Assembly: GCF_025698545.1 (NCBI RefSeq)
Contig: NC_068569.1
Coordinates: forward strand, 16,988,001 to 17,052,000
Source: Gossypium raimondii
Lineage: Eukaryota > Streptophyta > Magnoliopsida > Malvales > Malvaceae
DNA: 64,000 nt
Reading direction: 5' to 3'
Shown here: positions 49,471 through 62,500 of the stretch, piece after piece
Layout: every line of letters begins with the position of its first letter
Numbering within the stretch: the first letter of the stretch is position 1
Position numbers and translations under genes: made by a program
Notes under the pieces: model-generated
The model's database searches: none
Seen by the model: only the letters and a program-made list of their open reading frames with translations
Told to the model about the DNA's origin: nothing

Positions 49471-50979
49471 TCAAGCAAGCTCACCAATCAAACAAAGGAA
49501 GAGGACAACCCAAACTGCTAGTCGAATGGGATGACCATACCGCATTTGATACTGAGACCTTTGGAGTAGTCTTTGAATAGCCCCATACCAGCCGTAAAGT
49601 TGCTTATCATAATTATCACAATCTAGGCAACTCTTACTTCGTTCATAGCATGCATTGAGGCCCTATAGGAGGAAACAATAAAACAGGAATTTATAAACAC
49701 TAATGGGATAGCATAGGAAATAGTAACAAAAAATTTCAAAATCTATATCTCAAATAGGATAGCAGTAGATTAGGCATTCACCGTAGCCAGCTGAGGAGAT
49801 CTCAACAACTCTGTATTAGACTCCGAATCACAATCTACTGCCTTCCACTTCCTGAAACCATTCTTCGACCACTTCACCTTGGCTACAGATTCCATTGAAT
49901 TTAGGAAACCAGAGAAGCTTGGTACCTTTCGTGGGGGAATGGAGGGCTGACCATTGGAAGAGTTCTGTTCTAAAACATCCCCACCGATAGCAATCTTCCA
50001 AGTGCCAATGTTGGCACTAGCACTAGCAGTCCTCCTATGCCCATGTGACTTCTCGCCCTTAGCCTCGGAGGAGCTCCACTCAACAGATTGACCTGAATTC
50101 TTAGAGCAATGTGGCACAGATTCTATATTGATTCCTCGTGGGATTTCATTAGTCCTAGAATGACTCTTAGGAGGAAGTTCCTTTTCACCGGATACAGTTG
50201 GTCCGGACAAAAATAAAGCAAGATCATCGCATTCACCTTTGTCCAATCGCACCCAAGGCATTGATGTCTTACCCTCCAAAAGGGCTGATTCCTGCAATGA
50301 TTTTTCAATCTTTGAAACCTGATCCTCAATTGCCACAATAAAATCTCGATGCCTGTCTCTCACGTCCTCACTTGAATTTGCATTGTAGCTTGATTGTACA
50401 GCCCTTTCAAACTCCTCTAACTGCAAAACCAATTCAATTTCTCAAAACGCTAAACCAATCACAACTCCAATGAAAATATTCACCGGACGAACAATCCATA
50501 AGAAAGATAGAAAACACAATATGACCTGCCATTTTGTGGTGCCAAGGGTAGTACGCAGGTCTCTACGAAGTTCCTCGAAATTCCACGAACTACAAACGTC
50601 TTTGCTGGCGTGTATCCATGTCCGATATGTCGATTCCATCCTTTGGGACGGGAAAAGAAAATTAACGTGAGATAACTAGTTTCCAACAAATACAAAAGCA
50701 CTAATTCAAAAAAAAAAAAACGCAGCAAAAGAATTTCAAGCGATTATTGAGTAATTGAAATTCTGAACCTTAGTTTAGCATTTAGGAACTTAATTCGAAA
50801 TCTTTAGGTTTCAGACTAGGTCTACAGAACCAAAGAAAATTAGGAGGAAAACATAGTGGAGCCGATAAAAGAACCCTAATAAGAAAAAGGGAAGTAATTT
50901 ACCTGTCCGCAGATTCCTGAACTTCTTCAGCCACAGAGAAGAAAGGATCTTTTTCCCATCGGTCAAAACTCGAAGCCAT
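49471..50979 (-). CDS. Syntaxin-6 N-terminal-domain protein (syntaxin/t-SNARE family, At2g18860/At4g30240 type)
   Basis: Four minus-strand exons, 50903-50979, 50526-50640, 49782-50420 and 49471-49662, splice in phase with GT-AG borders into 340 residues. The N-terminus (MASSFDRWEKDPFF, MESTYRTWIHASKD, RRDLRTTLGTTKWQLEEFER) and the following helices (DRHRDFIVAIEDQVSKIEKS) form a syntaxin-6-like three-helix bundle, which in SNAREs controls assembly at the trans-Golgi or endosome. A Ser-rich middle follows. A conserved Cys-rich block (GLNACYERSKSCLDCDNYDK, QLYGWYGAIQRLLQRSQYQM) and a hydrophobic C-terminal anchor (LAVWVVLFLCLIG) complete it. I do not see a full SNARE coiled coil, so a fusion role is not certain. 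GTGAGC at 49484-49479 could act as a further donor, giving another last exon. Confidence 0.85.
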
Positions 50980-53834
50980 CTCAAAAACGAATTGAGACAA
51001 TAATTTGCAATGAAACGAAACCAAATCAACGATATCTGCGCCCACAATTTTGGTTGTTTTTATATATTAGAAAGAAAAAAAGCTAATTAAAATTTGAAAT
51101 CTAAAGGCTCCTTAAATAATCCAGGAACTGAAGTCACAGATGAACAAAATCTTCAAGATTTGAATCGGAAAAGAATGGTGAAAGGTAGAAGGATTCGGCT
51201 AAAGAGAGAAAATCAAGAAGGAGACAGAAAGTGAATTATTATATAGATTTGAAAGATCATAACAGACAGCCAACGTGGTGCCTTTATCTTTGATAATTAT
51301 GTTAAATTTATTGATGGGAGTTTGACTGCGGAGTACGGTTAAATCGAAACACGATGTCGTTTCTTGACAAAAGACAGAAGGGTGGTCAACACTCTGAGCC
51401 TTAACCTGGTGTTCGTTTTTGAATTTTGACCGGAATTCAGACAATGTTGCCGCGTGGTCGAATCTTCGTTTCCACCTGAACTTGAAATCGGTCAACCTTA
51501 AGATTGGATTCATTTCAAACTATTTATTTTTGAATTTTTATAATATTTTATTTTTGTTATATCAAATAATTACAAGGTTGGATGTTCGAAAGTAGATCCA
51601 ACCACCAGCTAGTATGCATTGATTAAGGAAATAAAATAATCATTATTATTAACTTCAAACATAAAACATAACGCTAAAATATATTATAAGTTTTTACTCT
51701 TAATAAATTTAGAAAAGAAAAATTTTATAATGAATTTTAATTAATAAAATAATTTTAACCTAAATTTCTAAAAATAAAAACATAAAAATTAAATTTATTA
51801 TTTACTAAATGCACAAGAATTTATGACATATTTTAATAATAATAATAAAAAGAATATTGAGTCTCAATGGCACTTTTATTTTCTAAGAGCTTGTCTTCTC
51901 TTTAGTCATTTCTTGAGTGTGGAGGTATTAACTTCAAATTGAAATTTAATCTTATTGATGATAAGATCAATGGAAAGGAAAGGAGAAAACCCTCGCCCTT
52001 CAAGGAAAAAAGGGGTATTTATAGGCAAGAAGACTCAACACATGTTTTTGGTAAAGTGAGCTAAAGGTGCACCATGTGTCAAGCATGCACATGCTCTCAA
52101 GGACCATACTCGACGAGGTTTCACCGAGGTCTAAGGTGCAGCTAACAAAATACATAAAACAATTGCCCCTCCCCCAATCGAGGAAAAGGCAATAGAGTGA
52201 CATTCCTTGAGGCAAGGCAATGACGTTTTGAATTTCTTCTTGTAAGAGGGTATAAACCTTTGTACCTTGTGCATGAATGGTATGTATGGTATAGAGGAAT
52301 TATGTTGCATCCACGTTTTATAATTGTGATGACATTGATTTTGGTAAAAATGCGTGTCATTTGAAATTTTGTTAATTAATGGGAGGGTTATGTGTTTGTT
52401 GATGATAAGATAGATGAACCGAAAAATCATAATTGTAGTTACATGTGTCTATATTTAATTGATTTTGTGGAATTATGCCATCTTGGAGTTGTGCCAAGTG
52501 TCACGGGCTAAAGTGTAAAGCCCGTGACCATGGCACAAGATGCGGCCTATGGAGGTCTATCAATTAGATGGAGATCTTTTAGCTAATGAGAATTGGCCCG
52601 ATTCTAAGAACTGTTAGAGAAGCCTGTCAGATTAAAGCCTGGTTGGCCCGATAATGAATATATGGCAACATATGCTATTTTTAGTAAATATGGGAATTAT
52701 ATCTTGTAGATTTGATTTGATGTGATGTAATCTTGTAAATCCCTAAAATCAAGGGAAAGGGTAATCTCGTCCGTCGATGTAATTTGATCTTGACTGTCGG
52801 TTTTGGAGGAGCTCAACTATAGATAGAGACTCTCCCCTCATTTGTATCTTATCCATTGTAAGTTGAATTCTTAAGAGTGATAGAATTCTTTGAGCATTTA
52901 CTCAAACACTTTGTAAGTGTTCTTTTTGTAGCTTTCTGTTGTTCTTTTGTAGCTTCTTTTGGCATAATTGCTTCCGCTATACAAATTGGTGTCTTAGAGG
53001 AATTCTAAAGGAATCTTAATTTTTGGGAGTAAAGGTTAACTTAGGCGAGTTTGAAGCGAACGGATTACTTAAGGCTGCACGGATCGCGAGACGAAAGATC
53101 TAGCCGAGTGAGACAAGAATGCTTGAGCTTTGTGTAAATAGGTTTTTTTCTCAAAATTTACTTAGTCCTTATGCTGTCATTTTTTGAGAACTTAAGAATA
53201 TTTTAAAGCAAGAAAGTCTTTAGAAGCTTTATGTTAGTTGGACTTTGGTTGTCAAATTCTTTGCATTCTAGTTTTCTTTGGTAAGTTTCAAAGTTTTTTC
53301 TTGTTTTGTGTTTTAGGCACCATTCGTAATAGTTTATCTTGTCAAATCATGATGAGGTTTGGTATTCTAGTAGATTTTTTAAATTAACATTATTGTTTAG
53401 CGTTATGAGTAAATGATTGGTGAGAGTCGTTGTAGGGTTAAAGGAAAGGGTGGGAAAAATGGGAAATAAATAAAAGGGAGTATTCAAGTACAACGGTGGT
53501 GAAATATTTTAATAATTGATAAAATAAATAAGAAATAGGGTATTTTGTTTCAAAAATGAATTTTCACTTTTAACCACGTTAAGGTTAAATTTTCATATTT
53601 ATTCAAAATAATCACATTCTGATAAGGTTAACTTCCCACATTTATTAAAAAGAATCACATTTTCTTATGTGAAGGAAAGGTACATTCCTATTAAGTTAAT
53701 AAGATTTAACATACCAAATTCAAGAATAACTTTCTGTAGATTAAAATTTCAGAAAATGATCATTTTCATCATATAAAACATCCTCTAAGAATTATCGAGT
53801 AAGTTGATTTTAGAAAACTTTCAATGTGTTATGA
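50980..53834. other. Upstream of the syntaxin-like gene; intergenic with LTR-like remnants
   Basis: About 51000-51250 is probably the promoter and leader of the syntaxin-like gene. From 51900 to 52150, minus strand, a TATA-like CTATAAATACCCC followed by a pyrimidine tract looks like an LTR promoter remnant. 52499-53060 is described separately. No gene is seen. Confidence 0.45.
52499..53060 (+). mobile_element. Possible LTR remnant of unassigned family
   Basis: The segment starts with a hairpin, TCACGGGCTAAAGTGTAAAGCCCGTGA. It contains a TATA-like CTATAGATAGAGACTCTCCCC and then a pyrimidine-rich stretch with repeated CTTTTTGTAGCTT words, an order seen in plant LTRs. Matching ends, target-site duplication and coding parts were not found, so this is a tentative fossil call. 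Confidence 0.35.
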
Positions 53835-53839
53835 TGGAT

Positions 53840-56789
53840 TGTAATGGCCCAAATTCAAGGTTATCGAATAGTGATTTCGTAACCACAAATCCGATTTAAA
53901 GAGAAATTTAATTTTAATATTTTTGCATGAATATTGATATGATAGGAAAATCGTATGAAAATATCGATAGAAAAATTTTACCGATTTAGTGGTTAGTTAG
54001 AAAAGAAATTATTGAAGAAATTGGGTAAAATAAGGTATCGAGACCTCGATCTCATAAAACCGAGTCAAAAATATTTTTATAAATATTTATGAAATGTAAG
54101 TAATATGGTATTAAAATTTCGTTAGAAAATTTTAATGTTTGGGTAGTCAATTAAGTGAAAAGGACTAAATTGAAAAAAGTGTAAAAGTTACTAAAAGGAT
54201 TAAATAGCTCAATTGTTAAATGATGAGGGACATAAATTGCAAATAAGCCCAAAAGAAGATATTTTGGGCGGCATAAGAAAAATCAGGAGAATTGAGGAAT
54301 TAAGGGTAAAATTGGAATATTGTAAAATTTACTTTAAAAGTTAGGACTAAAGTGGAATTATCTAGATTTCTCTTTATTTTTCTGCATTCTCATCAGCCAA
54401 AAACGTCCTAAAGGCTTCTTCAAGCTGGTTTTTCATAATTTTACACCAAGAGAGTTAATCATTGCCTTTTTCTTGTAATTTTTGTGTTTCTAAGACTTTC
54501 ACAACTAGGTCCTATTACTAAATTCATTAGTTTTTGATTTTATGAATGAATTTGAAAGTTGCTATGAATATGTGCTGGAATTTTATGATGAAATAGCATG
54601 AAATTGAAGCTTTAATTTGTTCATGAGATGATTTTATTAGGTAATTTCAATAGAAATTGATTTGTATGACTTAATTGTGAAAAAGTTTAGAATTAAAGTC
54701 TAGTGCTAAAATTCTAATTTCCAAAGGTTATAAAGTAGTTTAAAGTGATAGAATAAAGTGTTGATTGAGAAAAATCAGCTCAATTGAGAGGTTAATTGAG
54801 CAGGGATGAAATTATCATTTATTGAAAGCTTAGGGAAAAATGGTAATTAACATCATGCACTAAAACAGTTTTGGACAGCAGCAGTAGTCTAACTTTGAAA
54901 AATCACCAAAAATTTTAGAATTTTAATTAGAGAATTAATTAAATATGAAATTAAATCTTATTGAGTCTAGTTTCTTATAAAAGAAACGATGTAAGAAATG
55001 GAATTGTAAATCATGAGATATAATAGATTTTGTGAGACAATGTCAAAATGAATTGATTCCTCTGTTCGAATTTGGAAAATCATTAAAATTGTAAAAATGA
55101 TTATGAGTTATAATTTATATGCTTATAATCCTTAATGAGTCTATTTTCAAAATAAACAAGCGATAACATCATCCAAATCTCGTACAATGAGATAATTAAT
55201 TTTTAGTGAAGAGAGATTGGAACTGTCAAATAGTGAAATAGGGGAAACTTTAAAGAATAAACTATACTTATTGGATAAACCAAAAATTCTAAAAATTTTA
55301 TGGTAAGAAGATATGTGAGTCTAGTTTCAGGAAAAAATATCGGATCTTGATTTGGAGTTCCGTAGCTCAAGATATAAATAATTTAGTGACTGTGACTCAG
55401 TGGGACAGCTTTGAATGCACTATAAATAATAATGGAATTATAGAGAATGTTACATATGAACATGAAATGTATTAGATTAATGATTAAATTTATTTATTTA
55501 GATCCAAAAAATTCAAATACAAAGCTAGATCGAGGAATAGAAAAAGTTCGGGATTAGTAGATTTTTGTTTACGAACAAGTATCGAGGTAAGTTCGTGTAA
55601 CTTGAATTATATTCTTAAATGCTTGAAATATATTTTTCTTGATGTGAATATGATTTGGATGTTTATTGTATGATAATTGATGAAGTATTGATATTCTTTA
55701 TGAAAAGAGAAAATAAATCTCGGTTGAATGAAAGGAAAATTCGATGGATCTCTGAAAAGGAATTGACGGTAAAAAGGATCTAGCCCGGACGGGTGATCCT
55801 ATCCTGATATAGCCCTCCAAGAATATGTGGAAAATGGATTTAGCTCGGACGGTAATCCAATTAGGGTCTCAATTTAGCTTTGGATGGTAATTCAGATCCA
55901 AACTCATTAGAGTAATTGTCGTTGTGGGATTTAGCTTTGACCGGTAATCCCGACAATACTCTATGAGTTTATATTACAGGGGATTTAGCCTGGACTGGTA
56001 ATCCCGCTGTAAGGATGAGGTTCGCGGGAGTGTGCTCTCTGAAATAGAAATGTGCGTACATGAATATGAATTGATGGACCCGGATTTGTACACTAAAATG
56101 TACCTTTGAAAATCCATCGAAATTCCGAGAAATTCAACGGGATAAATATGAAAAAATAACAAGGGAATGGAAATCATGGTATTGATGAGCTCATCAATCA
56201 TGGTATAAATTATTGATACATGGAAATTATTGGACTAATTTGAATGTTGAGTTTGTGCATCATAGGGGGAAAATGTATGGAATGGGTGTATGAATGTTTA
56301 TTGCATTGTATTGAAAATATTATGTAAGTATAATTCTTGTTACATGAACTTACTAAGCACAAAGTGCTTACCCTGTTTCCTTTTCCCCTGTTTTGTAGTG
56401 TTAAGAGCTCGGAAGTCGGATTTGGTCGGAGACGCATCACACTATCAACCTCAAGATCTCGGTATATAAAGAAGATTTATTTTGGAAATCAATGGCATGT
56501 ATAAGCTAGTAAAGTAAATATTAATGTGAAATGAATGTATGGTTAGCCATTGGTATGGCTAACAAATTTTGGTTTTAGTATGTGATGAGGTTATCTTAAG
56601 AATATGTTAAATCTATCTTGAAAATATATTGAAATGGTTTGGTTGTGTTGGATTGGTCTCGGTTTAAAATTGTAGGGAGAATTAGATATTTATAAAGGGG
56701 TTATATTGAGTTTAAAAAAATTTATTCGGTAAAATCTAGTAATGCCTCATACTCTATTTCGGCGACGAATACAGGTAGGGGGTATTACA
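53840..56789 (+). mobile_element. Solo LTR (family A), 2.95 kb, with target-site duplication TGGAT
   Basis: The segment begins TGTAATGGCCC and ends GGTATTACA, and is flanked by the direct 5-bp repeat TGGAT at 53835-53839 and 56790-56794. There is no coding part between the ends. Blocks shared with the reverse strand of 1704-4503 (an AAACAGTTTTGGACAGCAGC stretch, the GAGTTCCGTAGCTC area, and CGAGACCTCGATCTC near the start) place both in one gypsy-type family. It is whole as a solo LTR. Confidence 0.9.
55780..56015 (+). repeat. Tandem GGATTTAGC..GGTAATCC repeat inside the solo LTR
   Basis: Five diverged units contain (G)GAT(T/C)TAGC(C/T)NGGACGG(G/T)NATCC, with spacing of about 40-60 bases. Each unit has GGAT at one end and ATCC at the other, so it can pair with itself. 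Confidence 0.75.
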
Positions 56790-57664
56790 TGGATTATGTA
56801 AAGGTTGGGGATAACAAAATAATCCAAATCAATCAAATTTTGACTCGATCTAATACTATAGGGATTATTTTTTAAAAAATTAAGTTATAGGGCATGGTAG
56901 AATGAATTTTCAATTAAAAATTTTCATTCAGGTTGGGATCATCTGTAACACCCTTAACCCGTATCCATCGCCAAAACAGGGTTACAGAGCATTACCAGGG
57001 TTTACGGGTCAATCAGACAAAAAATTCAAACATTTCATTACATATCAATACTGTAACACCCCTTACCCGTATCCAACGCCGGAACAGGGTATGAGGCATT
57101 ACCAGAACACTTACACATGTAAACCTATTAAACCGAGTTACAAAATTTCATTCAAATTTAAAACTTTCGAAATTATTAACATGCTTTTATAACACTTCAC
57201 AATATATATATATAATGCAACATTTTCTGCCAACCACACTATCAAATAATGGATTTACTCAATCGAGCTCAATATCAGATGTCAACTTATAATCCAACAT
57301 TTAACTTCAATTGCACTTTCAAATACTTGTTAAATTAAGGATCGTATTACAGATTTGAGTACATTGTTTGCCCGGTGTCACGATTTGCTTGAATTTTTCA
57401 CAATGCTATAACTTATAAATTTAACGTGGCATGGTCTAGCCACTACTTGGCCAAAGCCTAAGCATGTATACTAAATATGTACGCCAAATATATATATATA
57501 ACATAAGCATTATAAGTATGGATGAGCACAACATTTACTCATGTATCGGGCTTGCCAACATGTTTTAATTCATAAACTATTCATGGTCTTACTTCATGCC
57601 AAATCATGTACCGAATAATTTAGCTTTCTTAACACATTTATTTGCTTTTAGTATTGCTCACATA

Positions 57665-57850
57665 AGATTTATAGAGCATAGAGCCTTGTATATAACACCG
57701 CATAAAGCACGCTAGGCACCAAGCTCGATACATTTCACCGCACAAAGCACTGCTAGACATAAAGTCGATATAATTCACCGCATAAAGCACGCTAGGCATA
57801 AAGCGACATAATTCACCAACATAAAGCACTCGCTAGGCATAACGCTGAAC
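57665..57850 (-). repeat. Tandem repeat with CATAAAGCACGCTAGGCA core
   Basis: Four to five diverged units of about 40 bases, each with CACCGCATAAAGCACGCTAG-like text and a following GATA(C/T)A(A/T)TT. Lies inside the nested solo LTR. Confidence 0.8.
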
Positions 57851-59194
57851 TTACAAAATCAGTCTTTCACATAATTCACATCTAATTTAAATCATTCTCA
57901 AATATAATCAAATCACAATATTACATTCGACACTAGCTTATATAACTTCAAATAATTCATTTCATACATTTTATTGTCCTCCTCCTCCTCTCCAATCCAC
58001 ATCCGTTCGTATAAAACATGCTTAAATAGCATTATACATTATTTCACTATTCACTTATATTAAAATTTAAAGTTGTCTATTTGAGTCAGAGTCACTAAAT
58101 TATTTTTATCCGGAGCTACAGAGCTCCAAATTAAGATCTATAAATTTTCTTCACATGATTTCACAGCAATATAAATTTAATCACACATAAATTTTAAGGT
58201 TTGCTTAATTTCCAGCAAGCTATCTTTCTGCGTCACAGACGCTAATTTATTTTTATCTAGAGCTACAGGGCTCCAAATTAAGTTCTGTAAATTTTTCCCG
58301 AAACTAGACTCATATACCTTTCCACCATAAAAATTTCAGAATTTTTGACTCAGCCAATTAGTACAGTTTATTCTTTAAAGTTTCCCCTATTTCTCTGCTC
58401 AACAACTCTGACCTCTCTTCACTAAAAATTAAATATCTCATTGTACAGAATTAAAATGATGTTTCCATTTCTTTCCTTTGAAAATAGACTCATCAAGGAT
58501 TCTAAGCATATAAATTATAACTCATAATTATTTTTGTACAATTTTAATTATTTTCCAAAGTCAAAACAGGGATTCCGAAATCAATCCAACCTTGCCTCAC
58601 TAAAATTCAAATATCTCAAAATGTATAACTCTTTTGCTTTCTCTGTTTCTTTCATATGAAAATATACTTCTTAAGCTTTCATTTCATATCTTATTCACTC
58701 TCTAATTCAATTTCCACTATTTTGGTGATTTTCAAAGTTACATTGTTGTTACTATCTAAAACTGTTTTGTTGTACATTTTACTTTTTCATAATTTCATTA
58801 CTTCTTTTCATCTTACTCAAGGGTCAATTAAATATCGAACCCAATATTCGTCACGTAAACTTATTCAATTCACACATATTTTCACTTATCCAATTTCCCC
58901 AATGAACACTTCGGAATATTAACCGTTACACAGTGGAATCAGCACTTTCCTCAATACACATATACATTAAAGGCTGAATACATATATATTCAAATATGCA
59001 ATCACATAATTCATATTTCACATAACTTCATATCATCAATTCAAGTATACAACTTACCTTATTTTCAAATAGATAATTCAATTATCACATACCTGGTCAC
59101 TTAGCCTGATTTAAACATTCGTACACAACTTATCTTTACCCGTTGAACCATTCGGAATTAAAAAGGATACTCGGATAGTCGGAAGGCTCGTACA

Positions 59195-59350
59195 ATGCCA
59201 ACGTCCCACGTGGTCTTACATGTAATCACATATGATGCCACTGTCCCGCATGTGGTCTTACACAAATCAAATCGATGCCAATGTCCCGGACATGGTCTTA
59301 CACGTATACACAAGTCGATGCCAACGTCCCAGACGTGGTCTTACACGAAA
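59195..59350 (-). repeat. Tandem repeat with GATGCCAACGTCCCAGACGT core
   Basis: Four units of about 38-40 bases share GATGCCAANGTCCC, a variable pair of bases, then ACGTGGTCTTACAC. They lie inside the nested solo LTR. A short open frame across them is an accident of the repeat, not a gene. Confidence 0.85.
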
Positions 59351-60619
59351 ATACATATCAAAATCCTATGTCATGACATATGTATCCTAACTATTCTTAA
59401 GGCTCATACGGGGCTTTCGAATGTCGTAACTCAGTTGAAACGAACTCATAAACATAGCTGCCAGGCTTGTACACATTCAACTAATATATATTTATTTACA
59501 TATTCATTTTAGCACATATAATTCACATTTAAAAAAAAATTATAACATATATTTGCTTATAAACTTACCATCATGCTTTCAAGTTCAATTCCTCATCTTT
59601 CTTGGTTTATAATAACATTTTTAACTTATTTAACACTCACATTATTCAAAACAGTCCTTGACTCAACCTTTAGAAAAATTTCAATTTTGCCCCTAAACTT
59701 TTGCATATTTCCAATTCCGTCCCTAGGCTCGAAAATTAAATTTCACACCTTATTCTTATATTTTACAGCATACTAAACACTTTTCCCTTCTATGGCAACA
59801 TCAAATTCTCACTCTAACATACACTTATGAACAATAAATATTTTTGTAATTTAGCTCTAATTACTCAAATTCATCAAAATTTCCAATACAAAACATACTA
59901 ACCCAAAACATATCTTCAATAGTTCATCATCAAACATCACAAAACACAATTATTCATCAATGGCATAACTCAAAATATTCATCAAAATCGAAATTGAAGC
60001 ATGGGTCGAGTAGTATTCAAACAACGATCTCAAAACATAAAAATCATCAAAACCAAAACCAAAACATACCTTAATTTGCTTGAGGAAGGGCCGAATACCC
60101 ACTGGTTTTCTTCTTTTCTTCCCTTTTCATTCGCAGAAAGATAATCCATCTCCCCACTTTCTTATGCCTTTCCTTTTATTATAATAACATTATAATACAT
60201 AAATTATTATTATAACTTTTATAAATAGTATAAAAACTATATATTTTAAACATAGTGCCGTCCACTATCTTTTCAATGGTCAAATTGCAACATAAAACCC
60301 CCATATTTAAAGAACAACCACTATTCGACCCCTTTTTGAAAATTAAAGCACGAAATTTTCACACAAGTAAATTTATACATAATAAACACAGAAAATAATT
60401 TTAAAATATTTTTCTAACTTGGATTCGTTGTCCCGAAACCACTATTCTGACTAGGGTCAAAATCGGGTTGTTACAAATACTCACAATAAAATCAATTAAA
60501 ATTATATATATTGTCCCTTAAAAGAGTCATCAAGACTCAAAATACATATTAGAAACAAGTTGAGACTAAATTGGAAACTCAGAGAAATTTTCAGAAATAT
60601 TTAAAATTTTACACACTGC

Positions 60620-60765
60620 AGGGGTTACATGGCCGTGTCGCCAAGCCGTGTGACTCACACGGTCAAGAGACACGCCCGTGTATTTAAAAAAAAGATATAG
60701 GGTACACATGACTGTGTCACACACGGCTGAGACACACGCCCGTGTATCTGCCCGTGTGGACAAAA
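60620..60765. repeat. CCGTGTG/CACACGG dyad cluster
   Basis: GGCCGTGTCGCC, GCCGTGTGACTCACACGGTC, ACACGCCCGTGTA, CACACGGCTGAGACACACG, CCCGTGTATCTGCCCGTGTG follow one another, so several inverted pairs of CCGTGTG and CACACGG lie within 145 bases. This is a GC-rich island in AT-rich LTR sequence. Confidence 0.75.
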
Positions 60766-62289
60766 ATAATCTATTTTCCAAGCCACATTTCTCACCCAAT
60801 TGGTCATCAACCTAGCTCAACATTTTTACATTACAATAAGTTATAATGAGGCATTTAAATCAAGCTAAGATCAAGTTTTAAACATATAATATCGTTACTT
60901 ATAATCAATATGACTTTAGGCATCTCAAAAGACAGATTATAACAGGTATTGGTATATTCATGTATTCAATATGTTTTTATGTATAACTAACTTATATGCA
61001 TATTTGTACCTAAGATTTACCAAGCTAATTTGTATGATTTCTAACCAAATTACTTACCTACCAAATCTTACCATTTGATATCAAAATGTATTTCAAATAC
61101 TAACATATTTAGTTATATATACTTTATATATCAAGGTACTGATTCATAATCAATTCATTGCATCCCAAAACACATGTACATAAATGTACTTTTAGCAAAC
61201 ATTTTACCTTTAACCATACAACCATAAACCAAACCACACATCAAACATATAAGATAAATATGCACCAAACAAAAATGTGCCAAAACACAAGCCAAATAAG
61301 TGGCTAATATTAACAAAACTCATATAGGCCAACATTAACCAGAATACCTACACATGCCATTATAACCAAAATAAAAAACATCCGAAAGTACCGATAGAAC
61401 TGATGAATAGTGTGATAAATCTTCGACAAGATTCCAACCGATTGAGCTTTTGATAATCTGAAAATTAAAGGAAAACAAATACGTAAGCAATGTATGCTTA
61501 GTAAGCTTATATAAACTTTAATCATATCAATCCATTTCATTATGAAATTTATACGTATCAAGAATAATCCAATATTGAAACTGCAATACGCATGAAGCTA
61601 TATTCATCAACTCACAAGGTGAATAAACCCATAGCCTTACTTATACATATTATCCCTAATATGGTAGAGTTTCCAACAACTTTACACTCTTCCAAATTTC
61701 TTTATTCTCATTTGTATTTCTTTACTTTTCACACGCATTCCATATGCACAACACACAAGTCATAAGCATATCATATCACCATAGCCACAAACTAGTGCAT
61801 TTAAACATAACCCTTTTCAAATTAATCACATGATAAGCTATTTCAATAAGAAATTGCATAACTTAAAATTTATAACTCCTTCATGAGCACAAGCATATTT
61901 TCATTTGAGCACTTACCTTTTCAATGCATCTTATAATTAAACATATTATCATTCAATCAATAGCTTGGCACTTGCCTAAGCATCAAACAACAACACTTGT
62001 TAGCGTACTTGAACATATTTCATATAAATTTGACATCAATATCCTTATTATCTCAACTTGTCACACCTGAGTTTATTACTCATCTCAACTTGCATAATTT
62101 CTATGTATCAACATATCAAAGATATTCATATATATACATATCATGATGCAAGTCAATCTCTTACCGTTTCTTCATGTACGTATATCATCCATTTTCGAGT
62201 CGGTACAAAATAAATATATATCTTTCAAATTCCATAAATAAATCACCTTACCGAGGTTTTCTCATATCGAAGAACAACTTACGGATAAG

Positions 62290-62500
62290 AGTACATCGTT
62301 TTCAAAAGGTTGAAGGCTGAACAGAAGCACATAAGTGCTAAACAGAAACCCCATAAGGGTTGAACGGAAGCTCATACGAGCTGAACGAAAACCCATAAGG
62401 GTTAAACTGAAGCTCAAAAGAGTTGAACGGAAACCATTAGGGTTAAACAAAAACTCATATGAGTTAACAGAAGCTCGTGAGAGCTAAACGAAAAGTAAAC
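62290..62500 (-). repeat. Tandem AACGGAAGCTC / AACCCATAAGGGTT repeat in the outer LTR
   Basis: About five units of some 40 bases alternate GCTCATACGAGC-type and ACCCATAAGGGTT-type dyads joined by GAACGGAA. This is the counterpart of the array at 1150-1555. Confidence 0.8.

Larger units (their letters stand above)
57052..60475 (-). mobile_element. Nested solo LTR (family A-related), 3.4 kb, with target-site duplication AATAC
   Basis: Starts TGTAACACCCCTTACCCG and ends CGGGTTGTTACA. The direct repeat AATAC flanks it at 57047-57051 and 60476-60480. It lies 108 bases inside the outer LTR, so it inserted later. It shares with the other family A LTRs the GAGCTACAGAGCTCCAAATT stretch (near 58120), a TTCAAAGTTAC..AAACTGTTTT block (near 58730) and others. 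There is no coding part. Confidence 0.9.

Noticed and set aside
58656-59776. Open frames of 67-105 codons in the right-hand repeats
   Set aside because: They lie wholly inside the solo LTRs and tandem repeats, have repetitive composition and no known domain.
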